Assembly (NCBI GenBank): GCA_032622095.1
Contig: CP136065.1
Span: 93,315,343-93,379,342 of the forward strand
DNA: 64,000 bases
Reading direction: 5' to 3'
Origin: Siphonodentalium dalli
Lineage: Eukaryota > Mollusca > Scaphopoda > Gadilida > Siphonodentaliidae
In this document: piece by piece, positions 11,353 to 21,583 of the stretch
Layout of the letters: each line of letters opens with the position of its first letter
Numbering within the stretch: the first letter of the stretch is position 1
The notes under the pieces: generated by a model
The model's input: the letters and a program-made list of their open reading frames with translations, nothing else
Told to the model about the DNA's origin: nothing
Databases searched by the model: none
Translations under genes and position numbers: made by a program

Positions 11353-12620
11353 TCAATTTGATTGTCGAACTCAGCATAAACTATCACGTTGATCACTGAA
11401 GCTAGAGCTGTAGCAAACTGAAGCTCTAACCTTATGTTACCGGTTTTTATAGGATGCAAATGCCCTTCCTCTGCTCCTTGGTCAGGTGTGAGGTCATAAC
11501 CACAGAAACAATAACCATTCATGTATTTTTCGAGATTCAAACCAAAGGATTTGTTTTGTCCAAACATACCCGAAGACTGATACAGTGATAAATAAGATCT
11601 TAGGCATTGTTCTGATTCAAAGTTTGGTTCAAATGGTCGGTTATGGATGGTATGTCCGTCCTGACTAACTTCAAGTTTTTTCAGATTGAAGTGTTGGAAA
11701 TGAAATGGGTTCGTTTCAATATCGCCATTCATATCTTTGTTTGATACCAAGCCTATGAAAAGTCTCTTTGGCATTTGTCCTTGAAAAGGGTGATCTTCAA
11801 TTTTTGATCTAAGCCCTGCACCAATAGTGAATGTTTTTACTTCAACTCTTCTAATCGGTATTTTCATATTTTTCTGTATTATTGTTTGGTTCAAGTTATT
11901 TGCTACTACTGGTATCAGCGTAATTGTACGAACATTGAAAACTGCCGTTTCAAATACTATTTTCCGTCGGCCTGACCAATTAAAGAGAATTTTGGACTCG
12001 CTCTATTGAGACGAATTCTTATCTCAATTCCATTTGGTAAGTATTTCTCTTGTAGAAATATATCTGTGTGTAAACGACCACACAATTCTACCGTTTTACT
12101 ACCTGCTATGATTGCTTGGCGAGATTTCAATCCATCATTACCACCAGCTTTAGTGTTTTCGGTGAACTGTTTAGTGGTGTCGGGATACCACATTTCTAGT
12201 GCGGCAAGTTGATTTTCTTTACATTCACCATAATAAGCCAAGAGATTTTCCATGTAGGCTCGATAAGGATAGGTATCTCCGTTTGCCGTTACAAAGTTTG
12301 TTATTTAGGTAAATATCGATACTACTGAACATGCTATGGAAATAGTTGTTAATAGGCGCAATTTCATCAGTACCATCAACCAAGTTTGTTCCATCTGCTT
12401 TTGTGATTTTGAATTTCAGGTACAAATATGATTGATTTACATCTGTCCATTTTTCAGTTTGAGGCGGAATTACAAATTATATCGGTGCGGAATTATTCAA
12501 AGAGCTAATCGGGTGATGTTCTATCCATTGTGATTCCAACATCGTTGTCATTGTTGGTGGAACATCAGAAGCATCTAACTCGGACTTGCTGCATTGGCAT
12601 GATCCATTTTGCATCATCAT
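11316..12620 (-). pseudogene. Major capsid protein (double jelly roll), broken
   Basis: It is the hexon-like coat protein of Polinton virions. It begins at an ATG triplet run at 12614-12620. The N-terminal part carries the family pattern APINNYFHSMFSSIDIYLN. A TAA interrupts at about 12477-12479. The frame changes near 12270 and again near 11930. The C-terminal part has RSYLSLYQSSGMFGQ and ends with INVIVYAEFDNQIEI, typical of the family terminus. Total length (about 430 codons) is a little short of the usual 500-600, so internal deletion is also possible. It lies directly downstream of the VI-like gene. Confidence 0.85.
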
Positions 12621-12622
12621 GA

Positions 12623-13003
12623 TTAATCAAATATATCGAGAGATCGTTTTGATTTATTTACAGGCGTTTTAATGGACTTACTTCTAACTCGTTTGCGAGA
12701 AGAATGATTTTTCAAAGGTCGCGATGATCTATTTATGCCATTTGGTTTTGATATTTTCTTTATTGTTTCCCTTCCAAAAGATTTCAATGCTTCTTTACCT
12801 TCTTTCAAAAATACTTCTTTTGGACTTTTACCACGATGAATGATATCTTCGACTTCAGCAAATCCATGCTTGAATACTTGTTGTTTAGCAATCTGACCAA
12901 TAGGTTTTAGAAACGGTATTACTGTTCTCATTGCAGATTTGAATAGTGAACCAATTCCATTTCCATACTGTCTAGATACGCCTCTATACACGGGGATCAT
13001 CAT
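12623..13003 (-). CDS. Adenovirus VI-like minor virion protein
   Basis: It encodes 126 residues, uninterrupted. A Gly-rich, amphipathic N-terminus (YGNGIGSLFKSAMRTVIPFLKP) precedes a helix and a very basic tail (SSRKRVRSKSIK). This matches the short protein next to penton in Polintons, compared in the literature to adenovirus protein VI, which disrupts membranes and is cut by the viral protease. Its start overlaps the stop of the penton gene by 4 nt, which fixes the start. The assignment rests on position and composition. Confidence 0.65.
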   Translation of the reverse strand: MMIPVYRGVSRQYGNGIGSLFKSAMRTVIPFLKPIGQIAKQQVFKHGFAEVEDIIHRGKSPKEVFLKEGKEALKSFGRETIKKISKPNGINRSSRPLKNHSSRKRVRSKSIKTPVNKSKRSLDIFD

Positions 13004-13824
13004 AAATACAAATTACTTCGGCGTCGGAATTGCAACTTTACCATAGACTTTCCACCAATAAACTGAATTGGTTTGCCAGTATCACCAGTTATATACACAT
13101 TTATGGTATCAAAGCTAGACTTTGATACTGGTACATAATGTAAGGTTTTGAATTCATGCTTAATATGTTTACCATCATGTATTCTTTTACTCTCGAATGA
13201 TGTCACTCGTAATATCGGTGCTTCAACATCACTAAGAATTGTATAATCAGCAATGTCAGAATAAACAAACAATTGATTATGCTCCGCATTTAAATCAACT
13301 CCATATGGAAATGTTATCGCAGGGGCAGCAAATGTAGCAGTCTCTGGTTCTGTTCTGTAACCAAGTTTATCCAAAAGAGCTCTGGGGAGTACAAGACCTA
13401 CTTTGGTATAACTATTGTTTGAAATTTTAACTCGTTGTTGTGCTTTGGAATATCCGAACACGATTTCCAGTTCTGGAATCAATCTGTTTACTGTAATATC
13501 AATTACACCTTGAATTGCATCTGTCAAATGTGATCCACCAGAATATGCTCCTTCTGGTATTTTTAATTCTATAGCATGTTCTGGTTTTGAAATTACTACT
13601 TCACTTATTGGTAACTTGTGCATATATTGTAAAAATCTTGGAACAGAAGTTTTTATTTTTATTATGCAAGCATCTCCAATAATGTTGTATGTTTCTGATG
13701 GTACAATTAGTTCAACCATTGCAACTTCCCAAAGCTCTTTATCAATATGTATGGTTTTTGGTAATTTCACTGTGAAACAACATTGTGAGTTGGCTGGGTA
13801 AAGTGACATTGAACTATCACTCAT
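13000..13824 (-). CDS. Minor capsid (penton-like) protein
   Basis: It encodes 274 residues, intact. It opens with SDSSMSLYPANSQCCFTVKL and continues with ELWEVAMVELIVPSETYNII, the pattern of the Polinton penton homologue, a single jelly-roll protein at the capsid fivefold vertices. The C-terminal part has the expected FETLHYVPV-like beta segment (KTLHYVPVSKSSFDTINVYI). The length is normal for the family. It sits between the small membrane protein and the VI-like gene, the usual order. It is one of the best preserved genes of this copy. Confidence 0.85.
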   Translation of the reverse strand: MSDSSMSLYPANSQCCFTVKLPKTIHIDKELWEVAMVELIVPSETYNIIGDACIIKIKTSVPRFLQYMHKLPISEVVISKPEHAIELKIPEGAYSGGSHLTDAIQGVIDITVNRLIPELEIVFGYSKAQQRVKISNNSYTKVGLVLPRALLDKLGYRTEPETATFAAPAITFPYGVDLNAEHNQLFVYSDIADYTILSDVEAPILRVTSFESKRIHDGKHIKHEFKTLHYVPVSKSSFDTINVYITGDTGKPIQFIGGKSMVKLQFRRRSNLYL

Positions 13825-13829
13825 GAGAG

Positions 13830-14102
13830 TTATGTAGAATGAGTTAATTTGTTCTCAATATTTTTCAATAATTTCAGTCCAGGTGTTGGTAGAATATAAC
13901 CTAGAGAACTACTTAGAAGAATAAGCCACAATTCTTTGTTTGCGCTCTGTATACTAATGTGTACAATAGATGTAATTATTATGATATAAATAATAATTAT
14001 CTGCGTGAAGTAGGTGACTTGGCTCTTAGCAACTTTTTCACCACAGAACTTAAATTGTGATGGTTCATCGAGATTAATTGAATCTGAATGATTTTGCGAC
14101 AT
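13830..14102 (-). CDS. Two-helix membrane protein of Polinton
   Basis: It encodes 90 residues: a soluble polar N-terminus, then two hydrophobic helices at about residues 34-54 (IIIIYIIIITSIVHISI) and 59-75 (LWLILLSSSLGYILPTPG). A small protein with this layout, ending the second helix in a GY.LP.P motif, usually lies beside penton in animal Polintons. I infer a virion or assembly membrane role. It is intact, and spacing to penton is 5 nt. Confidence 0.7.
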   Translation of the reverse strand: MSQNHSDSINLDEPSQFKFCGEKVAKSQVTYFTQIIIIYIIIITSIVHISIQSANKELWLILLSSSLGYILPTPGLKLLKNIENKLTHST

Positions 14103-14115
14103 GATATATTCTGTT

Positions 14116-15202
14116 TTATACTAAATTTGAAGCTGGGATCCAACTGTCAAACTTGTTTGGATATCCAAGCCAATGAACTTTAATTTCTTTTACTGTTTTA
14201 CCACCCACTCTTCTCGTTCTTTTATCAATAACTGATTCTATTTCATACACCTGACTGTCTTTTATATGCTGGATTTCATGTTTGTAGAATGATCCATCAA
14301 TCTCTTCACCATCAAGATCAGAAACTTTGTATGTTATTGGATTAGTTTTACAAATTTTATCAACTTTGAAAATTTCACGAGTCCAGTTTGGTAAATAACC
14401 CTTTTCAAATGTTCTTTTGGTTTTGTTGATACGAACCAAGTCACCCACTTTCAGTATAGATTTTCCTTTTTTATTCCCTGTTCCATATAGATTTTTGGAA
14501 ATGTCAGCTTCAGTTTTCAAAGTAACTTCCGACGGTTTCGATTTTATGCTACGGTGATAACTATTGTTGTAAGAATCGACTAGGGGCTGTAAAACATCAA
14601 TATATCTTGAAGTTTTATTGTGTGTGAAATACTTCCACATACGAGTTTTTAAAGTTCTTTGAAATCGCTCAACAATACTTGCTTTAGTCTCTGGATTCTC
14701 AGTTGTGAAGAAATGAATGTTTTCTGATCGCAGAAATTTCAAAAACTTTTCATTTTTGAATTCAGAACCTTTATCAGCTTGAAACGATTTTGGTTTCCGT
14801 TTTGAAGATTTCAAAATTTTCCTGAATGATTCGATCAAAGTTTGTCCAGATTTATCGTGGTTGGCAGTACCCACGCAAATTTTGAACAAACGTCTATCAC
14901 ACACAACAGATATCTGTAATTATTATTATGTTTTTTTTCAAATTCTGAAGATCAGCTAAATCTGCCTGCCATTGAATATCAATCCCCGCTACAACAGTCT
15001 TTCTATGTTGGAATTTTCGAATTATTGGTTTGTGTAAAGTATATGTCGACTGGCCTTGCAACCATTTCTTCACATCTATGAGTTTTATTTTTTTATTCTG
15101 CGTTTTCGCTTCATCAAAAAGCTTCTTTACACCGCCATAACTTCCAAATTTCTTCGGATTATAGAACATTTTAGATAACTGTTCATCTAGTATGGATCCC
15201 AT
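14116..15202 (-). pseudogene. Retroviral-type integrase with chromodomain, frameshifted
   Basis: It catalyses strand transfer of the element ends. The first block (ATG 15202) holds the N-terminal region and the first catalytic Asp (IDIQWQADLADL). The second holds the second Asp (FQADKGSEF) and the Glu (ASIVERFQRT), with 34 residues between them. A C-terminal chromodomain follows (YEIESVIDKRTR...IKVHWLGYPNKFDSWIPASN), which in related elements reads histone marks for targeting. The two blocks are in different frames, with the break at about 14897-14930. The catalytic triad is otherwise preserved. Confidence 0.9.
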
Positions 15203-15932
15203 TGTGTTTTTTCTGTTTTAATACCCTTTGGTGTCAACCTATCTGCTATTTTAGTTTTTGAATGTCTTGCTTTTATACCTTTCATTGGTGTGAATCGATG
15301 AGAATCAAATCGTTTTGGTGTTATTATATGCTTTGTACCGGAGTTTCAAAATCATCATCTGAATCATCTTTCAAATGTTTTTTAATCCAAAGCCAGCGGT
15401 TTCTGTTCCCTACAAAATCTTGAGGTACATTAAGCTCGCTCAATCCTTGTGAAAAGGTTTGCCAGCCTGTTGGTTCGAAACCTTTTCTTTGTCGTACAAT
15501 ATCATTGAGGAGATCAACACTATTTTATCCTCTAATAACTTTTTCACCATATGTTAATTGTCCATGTTCATCAAACTTCATTGGTGGATGTTTTGAAATC
15601 AGTTGTAAAAGTTGTTCAGCTTTTTTTCTCATCTTTAACGGAATACTTTCTAGCACATCCCTATGATGATGATTAAATGGTTGTTCTGTTTTCGGGGCTG
15701 AAATAGCTCTAACTGATTTTTGAGAAGTTTTCAATGTGTGCAAAGTTGTACCATATAATTGAACCTTCTCAGATTCTGACAAATTTTGATCAGAAACTGA
15801 ATTCAAATCTCTGCTTAGTTTTGAAATATTCGTAATTTCAGGATTAGGTGGTAATTTCGGATTAGTTAGACTCATTCTCCATTTTTTAATGTCATCCAAC
15901 ATTTTGAAGGGAACAGCGACCATTTTCTTCAT
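15187..15932 (-). pseudogene. Conserved Polinton protein, unknown role, broken
   Basis: It starts MKKMVAVPFKMLDDIKKW at 15932 and runs 135 codons to a TAA at about 15525. The same frame is open again beyond it (LLNDIVRQRKGF, GWQTFSQGLSELNVP, FVGNRNRWLWIKKH) to 15324. A further basic stretch (GIKARHSKTKIADRL) in a shifted frame reaches a stop at 15187, inside the integrase start. Animal Polintons commonly carry a protein of this composition between the core-like protein and integrase. Its function is unknown to me. Confidence 0.65.
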
Positions 15933-15934
15933 GT

Positions 15935-16192
15935 TTAACCGCGAAGTATTCCAGCGAGTGCTTTACCAAGCAACGGTGCTAGCATAAGAAGTGGTAAAAA
16001 ACCTCCTTTCTGGTTTAAAATTTGTTTTTTTCGTTTCAAAGATGTTGATTTACTTGCAAGTTCTCTGAGATGTCTACACCTCGGACGAAGTTTGCGCTTC
16101 TGAGCTTCTGTTAGTTTTACATTGCCTTTTAAAATATTTTTACAGCATTCTGACATGCAATCAATCACTCTCTTTGGGGCATCTTTTATCAT
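15935..16192 (-). CDS. Small basic core-like Polinton protein
   Basis: It encodes 85 residues, intact. A Cys/Lys/Arg-rich N-terminus (RVIDCMSECCKNILKG) is followed by TEAQKRKLRPRCRHLRELA and a hydrophobic tail KKQILNQKGGFLPLLMLAPL. The ...QKGGFLP.LL.PLL... ending is recurrent in Polintons and adintovirus-like genomes and has been compared to adenovirus core protein X. The role in genome packing is inferred. It abuts the next gene by 2 nt. Confidence 0.7.
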   Translation of the reverse strand: MIKDAPKRVIDCMSECCKNILKGNVKLTEAQKRKLRPRCRHLRELASKSTSLKRKKQILNQKGGFLPLLMLAPLLGKALAGILRG

Positions 16193-16313
16193 TTTTTTCC
16201 GAAAATGAGTTGGGTGCCTGATTCATAGCCATTACAAAACTACCATATTTTTTAATCAGTGGAGTTTTTTTCACCATCTTTACTCTTCAACAGTTGAATG
16301 TCAAATGACTGAA

Positions 16314-16600
16314 TTACTTTTTACTTTTACGTTTATTAAAATTACGATCAAATGCCATCAAAGCCATCGGAGAATGTTCTGCTTCTTGAACTGATGGAAT
16401 TGGTTGCGGACCATTATCGTTGAGTGGTTGAAATCTAGCAAATGTAGAATTTAATCCAGTAGAATTTACTCTAGCTGGAGTAGTTCGCTGTGAAATTGTA
16501 GAATTTACTCTGACTGGACTAGCTCGCTGTGCAATCGTAGAATTTACTCGAGTATCATTTACTCTATTTGATATAACTCGTGCAATTGATTTATTTTATT
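16314..16600 (-). pseudogene. Repeat-bearing small reading frame without ATG
   Basis: A frame of about 90 codons ends at 16314 with a basic tail (NFNKRKSKK). Positions 16447-16560 are three imperfect 39-bp repeats encoding VNSTIxQRxxPxR. No start codon is in frame and a stop lies near 16600. It sits among the late small genes, so it may be the end of a disordered virion or DNA-binding protein. I do not recognise it. Confidence 0.4.
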
Positions 16601-16702
16601 TTTGTCTGAGAAGACTTCTGATCAAAACTCCACCGAGAAAACCACCTCCACCAGTTTTTAAAAGTATTTTCTTTTTTTAATCGATATATATGAGTTCTAC
16701 TG

Positions 16703-16837
16703 TCAGCTATTTTCTTCAGCTCTTTTTTTGTGTTTTTGCAGGAATGTTCGTGTCTGCTTTGGAAGCTTTAAGTGATCATCAATTATTAATTTAGCGATAG
16801 TCGAAAATACACTCAAGACTGCTTCATGCGACTCCAT
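16703..16837 (-). CDS. Small 44-residue reading frame
   Basis: ATG at 16837 opens MESHEAVLSVFSTIAKLIID and ends LQKHKKRAEENS. It is alpha-helical in appearance with a basic end. It is followed, in another frame, by a Gly-rich segment LLKTGGGGFLGGVLIRSLL that may once have been part of the same or the next gene. The position between ATPase and core-like protein matches where Polintons keep small late genes. Confidence 0.4.
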   Translation of the reverse strand: MESHEAVLSVFSTIAKLIIDDHLKLPKQTRTFLQKHKKRAEENS

Positions 16838-16873
16838 GATTGAAAATGAAATATTATGTTGATACACTTACCT

Positions 16874-17574
16874 TTATACCGATGAATATATTACCGCACC
16901 TCGATCGTCATTTGTGAGCCAGCGATGGAAAATATCAGTTCTAAGTCTCAACGATTTATCCGTTTTTGGGTGAAAATCGAGTAGTAAATAACCATGATTG
17001 GTTGAAGTTGCATCATCATATGCCTGCATTAAATGAGGTATTTGCATTTGAGAGGCAAGAATTTTTATTTGGCCTTTATCACGCACACTTTGAAATAATA
17101 CCATGTAATGTGCATTCAAACTCAAAGTTCTACTCGCTTTAGATTTCTGAAACATGTTTTGGGTTATGTAAATAACAGACGTATTTCTGTGATGTCCTTT
17201 TCTTGTAAACCACAACATAATTTTTTCTTCATCTTTATCACCTAACATGTCATCAAAAATGACGAGGTGTGGTAAGTCTGTGTCATCGACAAGTTCATTG
17301 TCATCATCCGGTATTCCATTTATAAATTGAATATTGTGAAATTCTTGCATCTGACTATAGGTATTTTGCCATCTTTGTAACACCAAACAACTTTGTATGG
17401 AACAGGTTTGAACAAATCATCTTTATATTCGATTAATTTCTTAACAAAATCTGTTTTACCACAACCACTTGGTCCCGATATGAAAATGTTACAGGGATGT
17501 TTGAACAACAATGATTCGTCCATCTTTACCCTGAGACAGATCATGTAAGACTGATTAGGATTGTTCGGAATCAA
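16874..17574 (-). pseudogene. FtsK/HerA-type DNA-packaging ATPase, frameshifted
   Basis: It would pump DNA into the capsid. The first block (ATG 17574) has Walker A in IFISGPSGCGKTDFVKKLI. The second block has Walker B in LPHLVIFDDMLGDKDEEKI and a sensor-like VIYITQNMFQ. The two are in different frames, with the break near 17320-17390. Length and motif order agree with Polinton ATPases. The start overlaps the end of the 17555-18118 gene by about 20 nt. Confidence 0.9.
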
Positions 17575-18118
17575 CCTTTTTAATTTTTAATGAAGAGTCA
17601 CCATAACTCCAGATTATTCCAAATGTCCATATGAGTTCATTATCTAAGTCTGAAATAGGTCTAGTGGTCTTTACAATATAATCCAAACACACTTTTTCTT
17701 CAAATAACTTTTCAGCAGTGAAAATTGTACATGGTTCTCGGAGAATAATGCATCCACATATTCTCGTCACCTCTTCGAATTTCAAAGTTTTTTCATTGAG
17801 AATCCTGTCTTGATATTCAGCAAAACGAATAAAATTATTTTCAACTAATTCACGAATTTCGTTTATTTTGTTTTTAGGAGCACCATGAAATATCCAATAA
17901 TCTGAAAACAGTTGATCCAATATATCCATTAAGAAATCAGTTTCAAATTCTGATCTCTCAATCAAACATCTCAGTCGACTCTGCCCCTCAGAGAAATGTC
18001 CGTTCAGCAAAGTCTGCACTATAATTTTACTTTCCCTCAAAAACCAAGCTTGCTTAAGTTCTTGTTTGATTTCTTGATCCATTTTTGACATTTCGATCGA
18101 ATTATTATAATTTTTCAA
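17555..18118 (-). CDS. Unknown Polinton protein, 187 residues
   Basis: It is an intact frame between polymerase and ATPase. It is mostly helical and charged, with no catalytic motif I can name. Segments include KQELKQAWFLRESKIIVQTL, RLRCLIERSEFETDFLMDIL and CGCIILREPCTIFTAEKLF. It has no signal peptide or membrane helix. By position it is probably an early or accessory gene. Confidence 0.55.
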   Translation of the reverse strand: MKNYNNSIEMSKMDQEIKQELKQAWFLRESKIIVQTLLNGHFSEGQSRLRCLIERSEFETDFLMDILDQLFSDYWIFHGAPKNKINEIRELVENNFIRFAEYQDRILNEKTLKFEEVTRICGCIILREPCTIFTAEKLFEEKVCLDYIVKTTRPISDLDNELIWTFGIIWSYGDSSLKIKKVDSEQS

Positions 18119-18139
18119 AGCATCTCTGCTGGTAACACA

Positions 18140-21100
18140 TCAATTCCATCCATAAGGAATTGTGTTGTATTCACCCACAACAAGTCGTTTGGTGTACACA
18201 GATCGGAATGTTTTTGTTTGCTCTTCACTAATTACTTCTCGGTTCTTTGTGCGTTTAATTCTGCATGGATAGTTTATGACACGTTGAAAATTTAACCGGT
18301 CGTTAACACATTCAACCATTGAATGAAAATTTATTTGCTGTTTAGTTTTATAATCCAGAGTGATACCCTTGACCGTACATACATGTTTTATGACACCATC
18401 TTTCACGTACTGATATCCATAATTGTTCGGTCCTAACCCTACAAATTTCATGATTTTAGCATCTGGATGCTCATCAGTCCATTTACCAAGGTAGCTGTCT
18501 TCAGTTTTGATATTTTCTTTTTCTGGATCGAAAATATACATACAGCTATCGGTGTCGAAATACAACACCCTATCTTGGAGTTTTTCTAAAACTTTATACA
18601 ACTACAAGCGTGCATATGCTGTGACAAATGATGCAACAACTACATTGGCAGATGGATGTGGTTCTATAATATCGGTTTTATTTTCATAGCTGAATAATAT
18701 GAATTTATCCTGTTCAAAAATTTCAACTGCTTTGACAGTGATATTTTTATCAGTTAATAGTTCAAAATATCTGGATGGTTCTGAGATATATTCAGTTTTA
18801 ATAAGAATATTATTTTGTACATTTTTTCTCCATATGCAATTTATCATTAATTTTGCACACTGGCGGAGTCCTGTGTTTTTTTCTATTTTTTCTTTTTCAA
18901 GTTTTATACCTTCAACCTCATAATAATCTTTAATGTATTTATCTTTATCTTCTTCACTTTTAACAGAATTTGGATATCCACTTGCTTCTTGTTTAATTTT
19001 GAGGTATTTATCAATGTAATCCCTGTATACTTTGTCCGACCACTCAGTCCAATGCCAAACTTGATACACTTCCAGAATTTGGTAACCCAAATATATTGCT
19101 TTGAATAATTCTACATGCGTCCAAACTCCAACTAAAGCACGCTGTTCAGTTTTATGACTACACTGTCCACTTTCATTTTCTGCACAAGTTGTACACAATG
19201 TACATATCATTTTGTTATTACAGTGGATCGGTAGCACTGGAATGTACAATTTATTTGGAGGTAATACTTTGCATTTAATGAGTCCTTTGTAAGATTTGAT
19301 GTCTCCTATTTGTTCCTGACTTAGAATTGTTGGATGACCAATTGGGTACTCCTTATATTTATTTACACTAGGATACAAACTGCATATATCAATATATTTT
19401 ATTTCCTGTTTAGATGTTGATTCTATTTCATGATATAATTTTAGAGCATTAGTCCTGCCACCAAATAATGCTTCCCTTGGTTTAATTGGGTCGTGATACA
19501 AATATAATTGATCCATAGTTTGTTTTAAATTTTTGTCTGCTTTACATTTATTGTCCAGGTCATGTTCCCAGATGCATATTAATTTGCATCCCAATCTTTT
19601 GATTTCAGTTTCCGTTTTTATTGTTTTTTCATACAATTCATGCATTGTTCTTCAAGTTGGAATGTTTTTGGAAATTTAGATAATGCCATAGGGATGAAAC
19701 TCAATGAATCGATTACTTTAACACCATTGCATTGTAAACTAAGTATTTTGTTGCCATTCATAATAACATTAGGTTTTGAATTTCAATTGTTCACCAAGTA
19801 ATGTAAGAGGAACTGACTATCGTAAACTCTTGCATTGTGAGCAATACATGTTGTACCTTTATGATCGTTGGTGTAAAACAACCATTTACAAAATCTTTCC
19901 AATACATTCTCTCCTTTAAAAATATATTCTCTGTTTGACAATACAGAATCACATTAAATGCATATTTCATCAATGGGTTTACATATACAATTTTCACAAG
20001 CAGTTTGTGCAACACAAAAATTGGGTTTATGAACACCAGTATCTTGTTGACATTCAAAATAAAAAAATATGAATGGTACCCTTACTTCTTTCTGTGTTTC
20101 TCTCTTTTGGTACTGCTAGATATGACATCTGTGATCTGATGCGACAATTTCCTTACAGTATTTGCACTTCTTTGTTCCCGAACAGATATGTCTTTTCTCC
20201 TTTCGTGTGACGATTTCAACCCCACATTTCTGGCATTTGTGTATGATATCACAAATAGTTTTGTCTTGTTTTGGTGATTTTTTCAAATGATTGTCGAGAC
20301 ATCGTTTACTTCTAAAAGTCCTCTTACATTTGATGCATTGTATCCATCGTTCAAAGGGACATATCTGACCCTCGAAACACATACACTTGTGTGGACATAA
20401 ATGATCACCTCTGTTGTTCGAACCGACATCACAGTGTTCACAGTAATAATGACATCCAAGGAATCCCATGCCAGTTGTGATCACATCGTAGTGGTTGTCA
20501 TTGAAATATAGATGGACAACTTTACTTTCTTTCCCAACTGGTGGTGGTTGAAAAAGAAAGCCTTCGTCAGAAAATTGATTATGTATTTTTATAACATACT
20601 CAGGATATAGTTGTTCCTGAATAATTTTGTATTCCTCAACCCCGCAACTGGTGTCGTGTGATAACCCCACTTTATCCAACAATGACTTTGCAGCTTCCCG
20701 TTGTGAAGCTCTTGCTGAATTCGTAATCCGTTTCCATTGTTGCTTCCATTCAGTTGTATCTTTTTTGTCAACATTACACATACCAACAACGACAGCCCTC
20801 GCAAAACACATGTTATCTTCTGCGTTCTGAATCAGAAGAATACTTTTCTTTACTGTTTTCATTTGATTTTTATCACCGAATGCTCCATAATGTAATGTAT
20901 GTCTTGCGGTCCCTGTAGGCATATGCGTGATAGTGATGTCAAATGTCATCTGTCCGTCATGAATTTTGAATTTTTTGTTCGATTGGGCAACTTTTTCTAT
21001 GTTGTCACTGGTTGTCAAGCAATAATTCACCCGTCAGGTCTTTTGCTTCAGTGAACGGGACGTGAATGCCTAGATCTAGCCCTGGATGAAAGATGGAAAT

Positions 21101-21361
21101 TCTCATTTGATCTTTTGGTCCTGCATCACACTCATCTTTCAAACTGTTCACCAGATCTTTGAAAATTCTGTGAACAGTTTGAAATGGTTGATGAAATTCT
21201 TGAAATGTAACGTTGTATTTCTTTGATGCTGTTTTAAATTTCCTCGAGTATTTATCGGTCAGATTTTTTATAGTATAATATTTACAGCCATCATCCAGTC
21301 GCACTCTCTTTCTATTATCTCGTTCGCTTTCGCTATCTGAATATGGCACAAGGCGCTTCAT
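18140..21361 (-). pseudogene. Protein-primed DNA polymerase B, multiply broken
   Basis: Replicates the element. The N-terminal region (ATG 21361, MKRLVPYSDSESERDNRKRV) is followed in a second frame by a Cys-containing block (NAEDNMCFARAVVVGMC) and several CxxC/CxxxxH zinc clusters (about 20116-20400). The exonuclease region at 19640-20057 is in pieces. The palm has motif A (YIDICSLYPSVNKY) in the 18602-19645 frame and motif C (RVLYFDTDSCMYIF) in 18140-18601. Those two are in the same frame and separated by a single TAG at 18602-18604. Frame changes lie near 21010-21030, 20060-20110 and 19645-19790. Total span of about 1,070 codons is normal for the family. Confidence 0.9.
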
Positions 21362-21362
21362 C

Positions 21363-21482
21363 GTGAAATGACGACGTGATGAAAAATCACGTCGCTTTTA
21401 TGCTCTGACACGGACATGCGCAGTCATCGTCCGTGTCAGAGCATAAAAGCGACGCGCTTTTTTATCACGTCGTCATTTCACT
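21363..21482. promoter_or_regulatory. Palindrome between divergent Polinton genes
   Basis: Arms of about 52-54 nt (21363-21415 and 21428-21482) are almost perfect inverted copies around the spacer ATGCGCAGTCAT. Each arm holds GTGAAATGACGACGTGAT and TATGCTCTGACACGGAC. The minus-strand PolB start is 2 nt to the left and the plus-strand zinc-knuckle ATG about 100 nt to the right. A bidirectional promoter, a replication element or a folded viral terminus would all fit. GAAATGACG also occurs upstream of the left unknown gene (about 10047-10055). Confidence 0.7.
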
Positions 21483-21583
21483 GACGACTGAATAACGCAC
21501 CGAACGCTCACAGTGGATCCACGATTGCAGAGTAAAAACATTTACAAAAATTTGCATTAGAAGTTTTAAAGAATACAAAGTGG

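Noticed and set aside
10333-21361. Alternative genetic code or programmed recoding to explain TAG/TAA in Polinton genes
   Set aside because: Both TAA and TAG occur together with frameshifts in several genes, which is the pattern of neutral decay.
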